Part shown: positions 18,677-28,052 of the stretch, piece after piece
Position numbering within the stretch: position 1 is the stretch's first letter
How the letters are laid out: each line of letters begins with the position of its first letter
Source: Ahniella sp.
Lineage (GTDB): Bacteria > Pseudomonadota > Gammaproteobacteria > Xanthomonadales > Ahniellaceae
Assembly: GCA_016712105.1 (NCBI GenBank)
Contig: JADJRU010000001.1
Location: 517,811 to 581,810 of the forward strand
Direction: 5' to 3'
Length of the DNA stretch: 64,000 bases
Made by a program: the position numbers and the translations under genes
Notes under the pieces: generated by a model
What the model was told of the DNA's origin: nothing
The model's database searches: none
Seen by the model: only the letters and a program-made list of their open reading frames with translations

Positions 18677-19060
18677 ATGGCCCGCACCATCATCAATACC
18701 CCGGAAGCACCCGCCGCGATCGGCACCTATTCTCAGGCCGTGCTGGTTGGACGGACCATTTATCTGTCCGGACAGATCCCGCTGGTGCCAGCCACCGGCG
18801 AGTTGATCACCGGTGACATCGACCCCCAGATCCGCCGCGTGTTCGACAATCTGCAGGCACTCTGCCGTGCTGGCGGCGGCGAATTGAAGAACATCGTCAA
18901 GCTCAACGTGTTCCTGACCGACCTCAAGCACTTTCCCGAGGTGAACCGGATCATGGCCGAGTACTTCCAGCAGCCGTACCCGGCTCGTGCCGCGATCGGC
19001 GTGGCGGCCTTGCCGCGCGGCGCGGAAGTGGAGATGGATGCGATTGTCGTGCTGGACTGA
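18677..19060 (+). CDS. ridA: RidA family reactive intermediate/imine deaminase
   Basis: Encodes 127 residues, the standard RidA (YjgF/YER057c) length. It hydrolyses reactive enamine/imine intermediates such as 2-aminoacrylate made by PLP enzymes. The signature AARAAIGVAALPRGAEVEMDA with the substrate-binding Arg and the terminal Glu is complete, as is the YSQAVLVGRTIYLSGQI region. ATG 18677 follows GGAG by seven bases; the frame is open upstream but without protein-like sequence. In related genomes ridA sits next to recG; here a repeat array is inserted between them. Confidence 0.94.
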   Translation: MARTIINTPEAPAAIGTYSQAVLVGRTIYLSGQIPLVPATGELITGDIDPQIRRVFDNLQALCRAGGGELKNIVKLNVFLTDLKHFPEVNRIMAEYFQQPYPARAAIGVAALPRGAEVEMDAIVVLD

Positions 19061-19144
19061 CATGCGGCAGGCCTGCGGTGATGCCTGCATGACCCTGCCT
19101 CGCCGCCCGTGTTGCCCATCGTCTGTCACCGGGATGCCCGCGAA

Positions 19145-19556
19145 GCAGGCTGTGGCAATCCCGCGATTGCATCTGACCTCGCCGCAAGCAAGAGATTGCC
19201 GCGCCCTTCGGGCTCGCAATGACGGCGTTTCGGCGCGCCCGTCGCCCGCTCTTTGCTGTCATTGCGAGGAGCCGCTTGCCTCGGGACACAAAGAAGATGC
19301 CCCCCTTCGGGCTCAAGACAGCGTTGCCCCGCTCTTGCTGTCTTGCGGCGACGCGGCAATCCCGTTCTTGCCTCAGACACACCCGCAAGCAAGAGATTGC
19401 CGCGCCCTTCGGGCTCGCAATGACAGCGTTTCGGCGCGCCCGTCGCCCGCTCTTTGCTGTCATTGCGAGGAGCGCAGCGACGCGGCAATCCCGTTCTTGC
19501 CTCGGACACACCCGCAAGCAAGAGATTGCCGTGCCCTTCGGGCTCGCGATGACGGA
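19145..19556. repeat. REP/BIME-like array between ridA and recG
   Basis: Three copies of AGATTGCCGCGCCCTTCGGG...CTCGCAATGAC (about 19190-19223, 19393-19426, 19520-19553) and two copies of the opposing CATTGCGAGGAGC half. One central unit is rearranged (about 19270-19350). Copies carry the local spacer GCGTTTCGGCGCGCCCGTCG. The array shares the core with 10170-10645 but has different spacers, so it expanded independently. Confidence 0.9.
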
Positions 19557-19609
19557 CTGCCCGGGCGACAACGCCCTCTGCGGTTGAACGCTTCGATCCG
19601 TTCCATGCC

Positions 19610-21679
19610 ATGAGCCCGAACATCGCCAATACGCCTGTCACGATCCTCAAGGGCGTAGGTCCGGCGGTCCAGGAGACCTTGGCCCGGCTTTCGCTCTTCA
19701 CGCTGTCGGATCTCTGGTTCCACTTGCCGCTCCGCTTCGAGGACCGCACGCGCATTACGCCGATCGCCGGCCTGATCGCCGGCCAGACTGCACAGGTCGA
19801 AGGCCTCGTCCAGGCAGTCGAGCGCGGTTTCCGGTTCCGGCCGCAACTCCGCGTGGCGATCGAGGACGACAGTGTCGGCACCTTGATGCTGCGGTTCATC
19901 CATTTCCGCGCGCAACAGGCCACGGCGTTCGAGGTCGGAGCGCGCTTTCGCGTTTTTGGTGAAGTGCGCTGGGGCAAGGATGGCCTGGAGATGGTGCATC
20001 CGAGTTATTCGCGGGTCGTCGCCGATGCGCCGTTGTCGGACGCCCTCACGCCGATCTATCCGATCACCGAAGGCCTGGGCCAACGCACCCTGCAAAGGCT
20101 GATTGCCGAAGCCTTGAAGCGGCTGCCGGATACCGACGACTTCGATCTGATTCCGCGGTCGTTGCGCGAACAGCTTGCCCTGCCGGGATTACGCGAAAGC
20201 CTGATTGCCGTGCACCAACCCCAGGCCGACACCGACGTCGAGGCGCTGCTCGCCCAGCAACACCCGGCGCAACGTCGACTCGGCTTTGATGAACTGCTTG
20301 CGCACCAGTTGAGTCTGCGCCGCATTCGCCGATTGACCCAACAGCAGCCCGCAACCCGCATCCCCGTCGGCGCTCATCGTGAGGCGCTGCTCGACAACCT
20401 GCCCTTCCGTCTGACCGGTGCCCAACTCCGGGTGCTCACCGAGATCGACCAGGACCTCCAGCGCGGCATGCCGATGATGCGGCTCGTGCAAGGCGACGTG
20501 GGATCAGGCAAAACGGTCGTCGCTGCAATCGCCGCGTGTTCGGCGGCCGGCGCCGGCGTGCAGACTGCGATTCTGGCGCCAACCGAGTTGCTCGCCGAAC
20601 AGCACTTTCGGAATGTATCGCATTGGCTCGGCACCCTCGGTTTGAAGGTGGTTCACCTGTCCGGCAAGGTGAAAGGCAAGGCACGCGAGAAGGTGCTGGC
20701 CGAAATTGCCGATCGTGCCGATGTGGTCGTGGGCACTCACGCGCTGATCGAAGAGCAGGTGCGCTTCCGCGCACTGGCCCTGATCGTCATCGACGAGCAG
20801 CATCGCTTCGGTGTGCACCAGCGCCTCGCGCTGCGCAACAAGGGTGTCGGCAACACCGTGCCGCATCAGTTGGTCATGACTGCCACACCCATTCCCCGCA
20901 CTTTGGCGATGTCGCTGTATGCCGATCTTGATGTGTCGGCGATTGACGAACTGCCGCCTGGCCGCACGCCGGTTGCGACCAAGGTGTTGAGCAATACCCG
21001 ACGCGAGGAAGTGATCGAACGGATTCGTGCAGCTTGCGCCGAAGGGCGCCAGGCTTATTGGGTCTGTCCACTGATTGAGGAATCCGAACAACTGGAAGCG
21101 CAGGCCGCCGAGGCCACGTTCAAGTTGCTTGAAGCGGCCTTGCCGCAAGTCCCGATTGGCTTGTTGCACGGCCGGATGGGCAGCAAGGACAAACGTGCCG
21201 TGATGGATGCCTTTCAGTCCGGAGCATTACGCCTGCTGGTGGCCACCACCGTCATTGAAGTCGGGGTCGATGTACCGAACGCGAGCCTGATGATCATCGA
21301 GAACGCCGAGCGCATGGGCTTGTCGCAATTACACCAGCTGCGTGGCCGCGTCGGCCGCGGGCGGATTGCGTCGAGTTGTGTGTTGCTTTACCAGTCGCCG
21401 CTCGGTGCGGTCGCGAAGGAACGACTGAATGTGCTGCGGGAAACAGAAGACGGGTTCAAGATTGCCGAGCGGGACCTCGCGCTGCGTGGCCCGGGCGAAC
21501 TGCTCGGCACCCGCCAGACCGGTGACCTGGCCTTCCGGATCGCCAACCTGTCGCTGCACGCCGAAGAGTTGCCCCGCATCAGTGCAGCCGCGGACTGGAT
21601 GCTCGAGCATGCACCCGAGGCAGCAGACCAGTTGATGCAACGCTGGATCGGCGCCCAAGCCCGCTTCGCTGACGCCTGA
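19610..21679 (+). CDS. recG: ATP-dependent DNA helicase RecG
   Basis: Encodes 689 residues, close to the usual 690. RecG remodels stalled replication forks and Holliday junctions. An N-terminal wedge/OB domain (about residues 1-240) precedes the two helicase domains: Walker A GDVGSGKT, DEQH box (VIDEQHRFGV), motif III TATPIPRT, and motif VI QLRGRVGRG with the C-terminal RecG signature (RDLALRGPGELLGTRQ). All catalytic motifs are intact. The start at 19610 lies directly after the repeat array; there is no strong Shine-Dalgarno. Confidence 0.97.
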   Translation: MSPNIANTPVTILKGVGPAVQETLARLSLFTLSDLWFHLPLRFEDRTRITPIAGLIAGQTAQVEGLVQAVERGFRFRPQLRVAIEDDSVGTLMLRFIHFRAQQATAFEVGARFRVFGEVRWGKDGLEMVHPSYSRVVADAPLSDALTPIYPITEGLGQRTLQRLIAEALKRLPDTDDFDLIPRSLREQLALPGLRESLIAVHQPQADTDVEALLAQQHPAQRRLGFDELLAHQLSLRRIRRLTQQQPATRIPVGAHREALLDNLPFRLTGAQLRVLTEIDQDLQRGMPMMRLVQGDVGSGKTVVAAIAACSAAGAGVQTAILAPTELLAEQHFRNVSHWLGTLGLKVVHLSGKVKGKAREKVLAEIADRADVVVGTHALIEEQVRFRALALIVIDEQHRFGVHQRLALRNKGVGNTVPHQLVMTATPIPRTLAMSLYADLDVSAIDELPPGRTPVATKVLSNTRREEVIERIRAACAEGRQAYWVCPLIEESEQLEAQAAEATFKLLEAALPQVPIGLLHGRMGSKDKRAVMDAFQSGALRLLVATTVIEVGVDVPNASLMIIENAERMGLSQLHQLRGRVGRGRIASSCVLLYQSPLGAVAKERLNVLRETEDGFKIAERDLALRGPGELLGTRQTGDLAFRIANLSLHAEELPRISAAADWMLEHAPEAADQLMQRWIGAQARFADA

Positions 21680-21684
21680 TCGAA

Positions 21685-21711
21685 CCCCGGGCACAGTCGT
21701 TGCGCCCGGGG
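21685..21711. terminator. GC-rich hairpin between recG and the convergent OmpW-like gene
   Basis: Perfect CCCCGGGC / GCCCGGGG stem with an 11-base loop in the space between two convergent genes. There is no T tract on either side, so termination is only probable. Confidence 0.45.
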
Positions 21712-21723
21712 CAGGACCTGCGA

Positions 21724-22326
21724 TCAGAACTTCAGGACTGCGACCACACCGATCAGGAAGGGATCGACGTTCGCCGTGCCCACGCCAGCCCCGTCAACCG
21801 CCACATCGGTATCCATATCGATGTAACGCGCTTCGGCGCGCAGCGCGAATTGTTCGGTCACGTCGAACTGAAGGCCGGCCAGAGCAGCCAGCCCGGTCGA
21901 GTTGTCGAGTGTCGTGTCGGTGCCGGCAATCGGGCCGAACTCATCTTCGTCGGAGAACGTGGTCTGGTTGAAGCCCAGTCCGACATAGGGACGGAACGTG
22001 TCACCCGAGAACGTGTACTTGCCGGACACCGTCAGCGGGCTGTGCGTGATGTCGAGCGACTTGGCGCCATTGAGGCTGACCTCGTGGTCGAACCCGAAGC
22101 CGTACTGAACTTCGACGCTCCAGTTGTCGTTGAACGCATACTCACCAGCCAGCGTGAAGTTGGTTTCACTGTTGACCGACACATCCAGTGCACCACCGGC
22201 AAGCGAACCATTGTCGGATTTCGGATTGAGATTGTAGGCGCCGACCGACAGCGCAAAGCCTTCGGCGGAAGCGGAAAGCGGGATGGTGAACAGGGCAGCG
22301 ACAGCGAGCAGACGAAGGCGATTCAT
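21724..22326 (-). CDS. OmpW-like small outer-membrane beta-barrel protein
   Basis: Encodes 200 residues from ATG 22326, preceded by GAGGAG. A signal peptide (MNRLRLLAVAALFTIPLSAS) is followed by an eight-strand barrel pattern of alternating hydrophobic residues. It has family features such as GAYNLNPKSDNG near the N-terminus, YAFNDNWSVEVQYGFGF in the middle and YVGLGFNQTTFSDE, and ends in ...VAVLKF with a terminal Phe. OmpW proteins pass small hydrophobic compounds across the outer membrane. The specific cargo is unknown. Confidence 0.87.
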   Translation of the reverse strand: MNRLRLLAVAALFTIPLSASAEGFALSVGAYNLNPKSDNGSLAGGALDVSVNSETNFTLAGEYAFNDNWSVEVQYGFGFDHEVSLNGAKSLDITHSPLTVSGKYTFSGDTFRPYVGLGFNQTTFSDEDEFGPIAGTDTTLDNSTGLAALAGLQFDVTEQFALRAEARYIDMDTDVAVDGAGVGTANVDPFLIGVVAVLKF

Positions 22327-22486
22327 GGGGTTCTCCTCAAGTGATTGTTGGACGCCCTCGGCGGGGCGGCAGGTAGGAGAACCCATCACTTGCAAAGCAC
22401 GTGCGAACCGGGTGCCTTCGAGACAATCACGTTTGCAAAGACGTCGCTCACGGACGCGAAGGAATCATCAACCCCATGTCGACCCA

Positions 22487-22517
22487 AAGAGAAACCCCGG
22501 CTTGCGCCGGGGTTGCT
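22487..22517 (-). terminator. Rho-independent terminator of the secreted protease gene
   Basis: Minus-strand stem AACCCCGGC / GCCGGGGTT with a GCAA tetraloop followed by TCTCTTT, about 23 bases after the protease stop. Confidence 0.88.
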
Positions 22518-22539
22518 GTTCCTGCACTGACCGAATCAA

Positions 22540-24714
22540 TCAGGGCGTGATCGACCAGCTATTGATGTACCCGGTGTCGCCGGCTCCAGCATCCTGGACT
22601 CGCAGTTTCCAGGTGCCGTTGATGGCCTCGGTCGACAGGTTCAGCGTAACCGTCTTGACGATGTTGTCGGTGCCGGCACCCGTCCGGTTGTGAATGTTGT
22701 AGAGCGAACCATCCGGTGCCACGAGATCCACTTTCAGGTCACCCTGATAGGTGTGCACGATGTTGACCGACACCGAAGCGGTCGTACGTGCGTTGCCCGT
22801 GCGCCCGCTGATGACGATCGGTGAATCCACGGTGGCATTGTCGGCAATCGTGTAGTCGGCGGTATTGCTGTACGACTGCAAGCCGGTACCGAAGCTGCCG
22901 GTGAGCGTAATGCCAGAGAACGCCGAGTAGGCACGCAACATCACATAGTAGGTGCCAGCCTGCGCCGTGGCGATGTTGCAGGTCTCGTTGTTGCCCGACT
23001 GGTACGGACGGCAGTCATACGTGGTGGTGGTCGGTACTGCGCCGAAGCGCACATACATGTCGGCATCACCGGTGCCGCCGCTCGACACGAACTTGAGACC
23101 CGTTGCGCCGGACGGAACAGTCATGGTGTAGGTGATGCTGCCACCCGCCGTGGCGACGGCAACATTACTGACCGGTACGTTGTTGCTGAGGATCAACGCT
23201 GTGCCGCTCGACACCGTGACTGCCTGGGTGCGAGTGTTGGTGGCACCGGAATTGTCGGTGGCCGTCAGGCTGACGTTGTACGTGCCTGCGGCAGCGAAGG
23301 TCTTGCTCGGGCTTGTGGCCGTCGAGGTGGTGCCGTCACCGAAGTTCCAGCTGCGCGATGCGATCGTGCCATCGACGTCAGTCGAACTGTCGGTGAACGT
23401 GGCGGTCAGACCCGACGTGGTGAACGTGAAGTTCGCCGTTGGTGCCTGATTGACCGGCGTCCCGCCACCCGTGTCGCCCACCGGCACGACGTTGTTGAAG
23501 TACGTCGCCACCTGCGGCCAGATCTTCGAGATGTGCGCACCGGAGTTGTTGCAGCCACCCAGGTGATGCAGCGCGATGACCTTGTTGCTGGAACGCGCGA
23601 TGACCGGCGAGCCGGAGCTGCCACCTTCGGTGTCGCACTTGTAGCCGGCATCGGTGTTGGTGCCGCTGCCATTCTGGACTGCCGTGTCGATGATGCAACG
23701 ACCGCCGCTGCGGTGATCACTGACCACACCGAGTTCCTTCAGGCGACCACCCGGATGCTGGGCAATGAAGATTTCTTCGCCCTGCACCGGCAGGCGGTTC
23801 TCGAGGCCGAAGTATCCGAAGCTGGCGAGGTTCGCGAAGTTGTTGACGGTGAACAGGGTGTAGTCGAGCGTCGTGTCGGTCTTGAGCATGCTCGCGCCGG
23901 TGACCTTCGTGGTCGCCGCGCTGGTCGTGCCGCCGCAGGTACTCGCCTGGTAGTTGAACCACACTTCCGATGCGGCCACCGCAGACTGGGTGGCGAAACA
24001 ATGGTTGTTCGTGAACATGTGATTGTTCGCGCCGACGCGCCAGGCCGTACACAGGCCGCCGCCGCTCATCACCAGACGGGCGACCGGACGCGAACGATCG
24101 AACGCGGTGGCGTCGGTACTCTGGTAACAGGCCACGCCGCGTTTGTCGTCGACGCCGCAGATGGCCTTGATGCCCTGATCGTCGCCGAGCAAACCGTCCT
24201 GCATGAGGCTGCCGATCATCGCTTCGGGATAACCCTCGAGGTATCGCGATACGCGCACACCGTGGACGGACGTCCATGGCTCACGTGCCTTTCCAACGAT
24301 GCGCAGGTGCGCGACCGGGCCCGACACCGACATCGCCGAGAAACTGAAGCGTCCGTCCTGACCGAGTTCGGGATCAACCGTGTGGCCATCGCGTGATTTG
24401 TTGCTGTACCGATAGACCTCGGTGCCGGCGTCATTGAAGACTTCCAGCGTGAGTCCTGATGGGAGATTGAAGTAGTCGAAATGAACCTTGACGAAGCTGG
24501 CATCGAAGGTGCGGATCTCGGCAGTCTGGATGCCGCCGCGATTGGCCTTGGCCGCATCAAACCCCAGATCGACGTTACGCAGTTCGGCCACTTTTGGCAG
24601 CGCTTCATGCAGCGGCCGGTTAACACCCATCGGATCTTTCGCGGCCAGTGCGGCACCACTCAGGCCCAGCGCCAACAGCGCCAGGGCAGTCTGCTTCAGA
24701 ACTCGGTTCGACAT
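22540..24714 (-). CDS. Secreted trypsin-like serine protease with PKD, PPC and P domains
   Basis: Encodes 724 residues from ATG 24714 (GGGAGAG upstream). A signal peptide (residues 1-25) and a propeptide-like region (to about 190) precede a chymotrypsin-fold protease related to lysyl endopeptidases. The triad is H238 in TNNHCF, D284 in LDYTLF, and S367 in GGSSGSP; several Cys pairs suit an exported enzyme. It is followed by a PKD domain (about 424-505), a bacterial pre-peptidase C-terminal (PPC) domain (about 525-610) and a proprotein convertase-type P domain (about 625-724). The C-terminal modules are usual for secreted proteases and may be removed after export. The gene stands alone with its own terminator. 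Confidence 0.92.
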   Translation of the reverse strand: MSNRVLKQTALALLALGLSGAALAAKDPMGVNRPLHEALPKVAELRNVDLGFDAAKANRGGIQTAEIRTFDASFVKVHFDYFNLPSGLTLEVFNDAGTEVYRYSNKSRDGHTVDPELGQDGRFSFSAMSVSGPVAHLRIVGKAREPWTSVHGVRVSRYLEGYPEAMIGSLMQDGLLGDDQGIKAICGVDDKRGVACYQSTDATAFDRSRPVARLVMSGGGLCTAWRVGANNHMFTNNHCFATQSAVAASEVWFNYQASTCGGTTSAATTKVTGASMLKTDTTLDYTLFTVNNFANLASFGYFGLENRLPVQGEEIFIAQHPGGRLKELGVVSDHRSGGRCIIDTAVQNGSGTNTDAGYKCDTEGGSSGSPVIARSSNKVIALHHLGGCNNSGAHISKIWPQVATYFNNVVPVGDTGGGTPVNQAPTANFTFTTSGLTATFTDSSTDVDGTIASRSWNFGDGTTSTATSPSKTFAAAGTYNVSLTATDNSGATNTRTQAVTVSSGTALILSNNVPVSNVAVATAGGSITYTMTVPSGATGLKFVSSGGTGDADMYVRFGAVPTTTTYDCRPYQSGNNETCNIATAQAGTYYVMLRAYSAFSGITLTGSFGTGLQSYSNTADYTIADNATVDSPIVISGRTGNARTTASVSVNIVHTYQGDLKVDLVAPDGSLYNIHNRTGAGTDNIVKTVTLNLSTEAINGTWKLRVQDAGAGDTGYINSWSITP

Positions 24715-24915
24715 GGTCTCTCTCCCAAAAGATCGTGGATTGTTTTTTTGTAATCCGGGTTCGTGCGGTTCTTTGACCGCATCAACCTGTCGCCGCGACA
24801 TTTGATGGAGGCGAGACAGGACCCGGGGTGCCTTGCGTAGCCCGATGCAAGGCGCGGCGGACCGTATCACCGTTTGTTACAAAAGGTGTTGTGCGTTGCG
24901 GAAGGGCTTGACCCG

Positions 24916-26220
24916 TCAATCCAGACGGACCACGCGCTGGACGCGAACCCCGCGCCAGCGCGCCAGTTCCGGGTACACCGCTTGCGGATCGGGTGGCCCG
25001 ATCGCCAAGGCCACATGACCCGCGGAGAAGCCGAGATCCTGGCCCGCATCGAAACTCTGCCAGCGACCTTCGACATACGCCTGCACCCAGGCATGCGGTT
25101 GCAGCATCGCACGCTGTGATCGGCGCTCGGTGCTGTACACCCATCCGGGAACCACCCGCGCCGGAATGCCTGCCGCACGCGCGAGGGCGGCGAGCAAGAC
25201 GGCATGTTCGGAGCAGTTGCCTTGGCGACTGGCGAGCGCATGACTGGCGCTGGCGTACCCGAGTTCATCGGTGTCGCTCCAGAGATGGCGCTTCACGAAG
25301 CGGGTCATCGCCTGCAGTGTTTTCAGGTCATCACCACGAGCCAGTTGTTCGGCTTGAGCCTGGATCGCCGGATGGTCCGAATCGATGAACCTGTCCGAGG
25401 CCAGCCAGGCCGGATCGGCGACTGGCTCGGGGTCATTGCGGCAGTCACGGCAAACGACGACGGCCAGCACCCCGTCGCGCAGACGGAAGCGCTGTTCGGC
25501 AGAGGCAGCCATACCAATCGGCCCCGGCACCTGGTCGAATTCGAAGCCCAGTTTTCCGCGTAGCGCCTGTTCGTCGAGTACGACCGGCAATTCGATTGAC
25601 GAGACGGCCAACGGATCCAGTGTCGACCGTCGACGTCGTGCCTGATCTGCAGGGCACGGACTCATGTCGAAATCCAACTCGAACAATCGAACCCGCGCCG
25701 GGCGAAGCCGATCACCGTCGACGCGGAACACGCGTCGTCGTTCGGCATCTGCCACGTCATCATCTTGCCGCAACAGCGAGATCGGCTCGAGACTCAACGG
25801 GTCGAACCACGTGATGGAATGCCCATTTGGCGGGCAAGTCAGCATCGGAGCGGCATTCGGCAGAATGCTCGTTTCGAGGTGCGTCTGGGCTCCCTGCTCG
25901 GACGTCCAGGTGAAGTCACCGTTGTGCCGAACGCCTCGGATCCGTTCGGTCACACGACCGGAGTGCAGCGTCCGGGCCACCGACACCAAACCCTCGGTGT
26001 CGCTGGTCATTGCGGTTTCCACGCGCAAGTCACCTTCGGCCCGGGCGCCCCGCACGAACAAGACAAACTGCTCGTGGTCGATACGACGATCGGACTGTTG
26101 CTCGACGCGAAATTCCGCATAACCGAGTGGTCGGCCACCCTGAGACAGGCACCAGGTTTCTGCCGCTTGAAGCGGCGGCAGGCAGAGTCCACACCACACC
26201 ATCAAGAAAAGTATGCGCAT
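24916..26220 (-). CDS. Exported transglutaminase-like protein
   Basis: Encodes 434 residues with a signal peptide (MRILFLMVWCGLCLPPLQAA). The C-terminal third is a transglutaminase/protease-like fold with its catalytic triad: C336 in RQGNCSEHAVL, H376 in QPHAWVQAYVEG, and D391 in WQSFDAGQ. The middle (about residues 30-270) resembles the beta-rich N-terminal part of other bacterial transglutaminase-like exported proteins. Bacterial members are more often proteases or amidases than cross-linking enzymes; the substrate is unknown. It lies 32 bases after the PstS-like gene in the same direction. Confidence 0.86.
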   Translation of the reverse strand: MRILFLMVWCGLCLPPLQAAETWCLSQGGRPLGYAEFRVEQQSDRRIDHEQFVLFVRGARAEGDLRVETAMTSDTEGLVSVARTLHSGRVTERIRGVRHNGDFTWTSEQGAQTHLETSILPNAAPMLTCPPNGHSITWFDPLSLEPISLLRQDDDVADAERRRVFRVDGDRLRPARVRLFELDFDMSPCPADQARRRRSTLDPLAVSSIELPVVLDEQALRGKLGFEFDQVPGPIGMAASAEQRFRLRDGVLAVVVCRDCRNDPEPVADPAWLASDRFIDSDHPAIQAQAEQLARGDDLKTLQAMTRFVKRHLWSDTDELGYASASHALASRQGNCSEHAVLLAALARAAGIPARVVPGWVYSTERRSQRAMLQPHAWVQAYVEGRWQSFDAGQDLGFSAGHVALAIGPPDPQAVYPELARWRGVRVQRVVRLD

Positions 26221-26252
26221 ACCGATTGAACGGTGCGCAGTCGGGATTGGGG

Positions 26253-27233
26253 TTATTCGTCGACGGATTCGGCGATCGGCGTGGCGGGCGCCACGATCGG
26301 CCTGGGTTCGATTTCTTTTGGCACCAGGAGTTCGCCGGCAAGCGGCAGTTCCAGCGGCACCGCCAGGATGGCCAGCAGCTGTTCGCGCCGACTCTCGAAG
26401 ACACGCGTCAGCATCGTGGCATCGCGGATCGGCGTAAGTTTGCGGGAACGCAGGCTGCGCGCCAGGGACTCATTCGACAGCACACGGCGCAGGCGCGCCA
26501 CGCTGGCCGGCGCTTGTTCGGTGCGCTCGACCAGATACACCGGCGCAGCCAGCAGATACTCACCCCGACGGACCGCCACGCGCGTCGGCGCGACCCCTTC
26601 CAGTTTCAGCATCTTGATCTGTTTGTTGGCGTGAACATTCGACAAGGCCGACACGGCAATCGCATGGCGATCCAAAGCGACCGCCGCTTCCAGCGACACC
26701 GTGTTCAGGTACCAGCGACCCGCGGCGACCGGGACATGGCCAAACCCGAACAAGGCACGACGCAATTCGAATTCGACGCCGTCCAACGGACCTGCAACCG
26801 AGTACAGGTTGATCGGCGCATCGGCACCACCCAACTCGCGCCAGTTCTTGATCTTGCCGGCATACACATCGCGCAGTTGGCGCAAGCCGATGGATTGCAC
26901 CGGATTGGCTGGATGCGTGATCAGCACCAGACCATCCCAGGCGATCGGCGTGAACGTGAGCGCCAGTTCCTCGGCACGAAGCTTGTGGACACCCCGCGCG
27001 ACCAGCGCTGCGTCCGACTCGCCCTTGAAGACTCGGTCGATGGCAGCGATCGTGGCGTAATCACCCAAGGTCAGGGCGCCGCCACCGTCCCCGGCATAAC
27101 CGCTTTCGGCGAGGTCGCCCATGGCCCGGCGGGCCGCGGCGTCCGTGGCGATGTGCTGGGCCGCTGCAGGCAACGTCTGCATCCCAGTGAGCACCACAAA
27201 CAACAACGCCACGACGGCACGGGTGCGCATCAT
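26253..27233 (-). CDS. PstS-like periplasmic substrate-binding protein
   Basis: Encodes about 326 residues. After a signal peptide (MMRTRAVVALLFVVLTGMQ) the protein shows a phosphate-binding-protein (PBP-like) fold: an internal TFTPIAWDGLVLITHPANPV segment and LRQLRDVYAGKIKNWRELGG, the usual PstS motif 'l...i..G.i..W..lgg'. The N-terminal phosphate-loop residues typical of PstS are not obvious, and the C-terminus is extended with Pro/Ala-rich sequence, so it may bind something other than phosphate or act as a sensor. ATG 27233 was chosen for the signal peptide; the frame extends to 27287 with another Met at 27251. No pst transport genes are nearby. Confidence 0.72.
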   Translation of the reverse strand: MMRTRAVVALLFVVLTGMQTLPAAAQHIATDAAARRAMGDLAESGYAGDGGGALTLGDYATIAAIDRVFKGESDAALVARGVHKLRAEELALTFTPIAWDGLVLITHPANPVQSIGLRQLRDVYAGKIKNWRELGGADAPINLYSVAGPLDGVEFELRRALFGFGHVPVAAGRWYLNTVSLEAAVALDRHAIAVSALSNVHANKQIKMLKLEGVAPTRVAVRRGEYLLAAPVYLVERTEQAPASVARLRRVLSNESLARSLRSRKLTPIRDATMLTRVFESRREQLLAILAVPLELPLAGELLVPKEIEPRPIVAPATPIAESVDE

Positions 27234-27283
27234 GGCGTTGATTGGGAACATGACTGAGGGGCGGCCGGAGCCGCCCAAGGGAC

Positions 27284-27853
27284 TCAACGGAACTTGAACA
27301 TGCTGCCGCGATCGCCGCCACCGCTGTAGCGGTCACGGTCGCGACGACGACGCATACGGTCCTGCAGTTCCTGGCGACGGTCTTCCATCCATTCGGCGCG
27401 ACCCAGCGTCGCCGGATCGAGGCCACGTTCAACGGCTTCGTCCTTCCGGAACGCGGTGAAATCCATGTATGACTCGAGCTCGTGCTTCATTTCGCGCACG
27501 CACAACTCGATCATGATGGCGTCGTCGAGGTAACCGACGACCGGCACGTGGTCCGGGATCACGTCCTTCGGATCGGCAAAATAGGTCAGTGCCGTCAGGA
27601 CACGCGCCTTGTCTTCGTCCGGCAGGGCCCAGCCTTCATCGTGCACCATGTTGATCAGGTGCTCCAGCTTGGACAGTCGCTCAGTGATGAATTCCGGCGC
27701 GTGGGTCCCTTCGGCGTCGACGAGCAGCTTGTGCGCGGCGTCGGTGATCTCGCGCGAGGACTTGGAACCAGCGGTTTCCTGGGCTCGCTTCAGGACTTCC
27801 TGAAAATGATCCAGGTCGTTGTCGGAAAGCTCGATATTGATCGACAAACCCAT
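27284..27853 (-). CDS. YkvA-like DUF1232 protein
   Basis: Encodes 189 residues from ATG 27853 (GGTGAGG upstream). The central segment YFADPKDVIPDHVPVVGYLDDA is the DUF1232 signature (D...IPD..P..G..DD). The function of the family is unknown. The basic C-terminus (RMRRRRDRDRYSGGG) is unusual and could bind nucleic acid or membrane. It precedes the PstS-like and transglutaminase-like genes in the same direction; the three may form an operon. The frame's upstream extension overlaps the start of the divergent DUF2884 gene and is not used. Confidence 0.85.
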   Translation of the reverse strand: MGLSINIELSDNDLDHFQEVLKRAQETAGSKSSREITDAAHKLLVDAEGTHAPEFITERLSKLEHLINMVHDEGWALPDEDKARVLTALTYFADPKDVIPDHVPVVGYLDDAIMIELCVREMKHELESYMDFTAFRKDEAVERGLDPATLGRAEWMEDRRQELQDRMRRRRDRDRYSGGGDRGSMFKFR

Positions 27854-28052
27854 GATGGCCTCACCTTGCGCAAATAGAGCCGCCAATTTATTGAAGCGGG
27901 CCGGATAAGGCAAGTCGAAATCGACGGCTGGGCACTGAAAGAGCCTCCGAGGGCATGACCAAAGACCTATAGCCCCTTTTGGCACTAAACCCTGGGCCAC
28001 CGTCCGACATCCAATCGCCAAACCCCGATCGTGGGGCTCATGGAGACGAATC

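Noticed and set aside
26010..27257. Rightward frame of 415 codons
   Set aside because: Antisense to the PstS-like and transglutaminase-like genes, Gln/Arg/His-rich, no recognisable motif or start signal.
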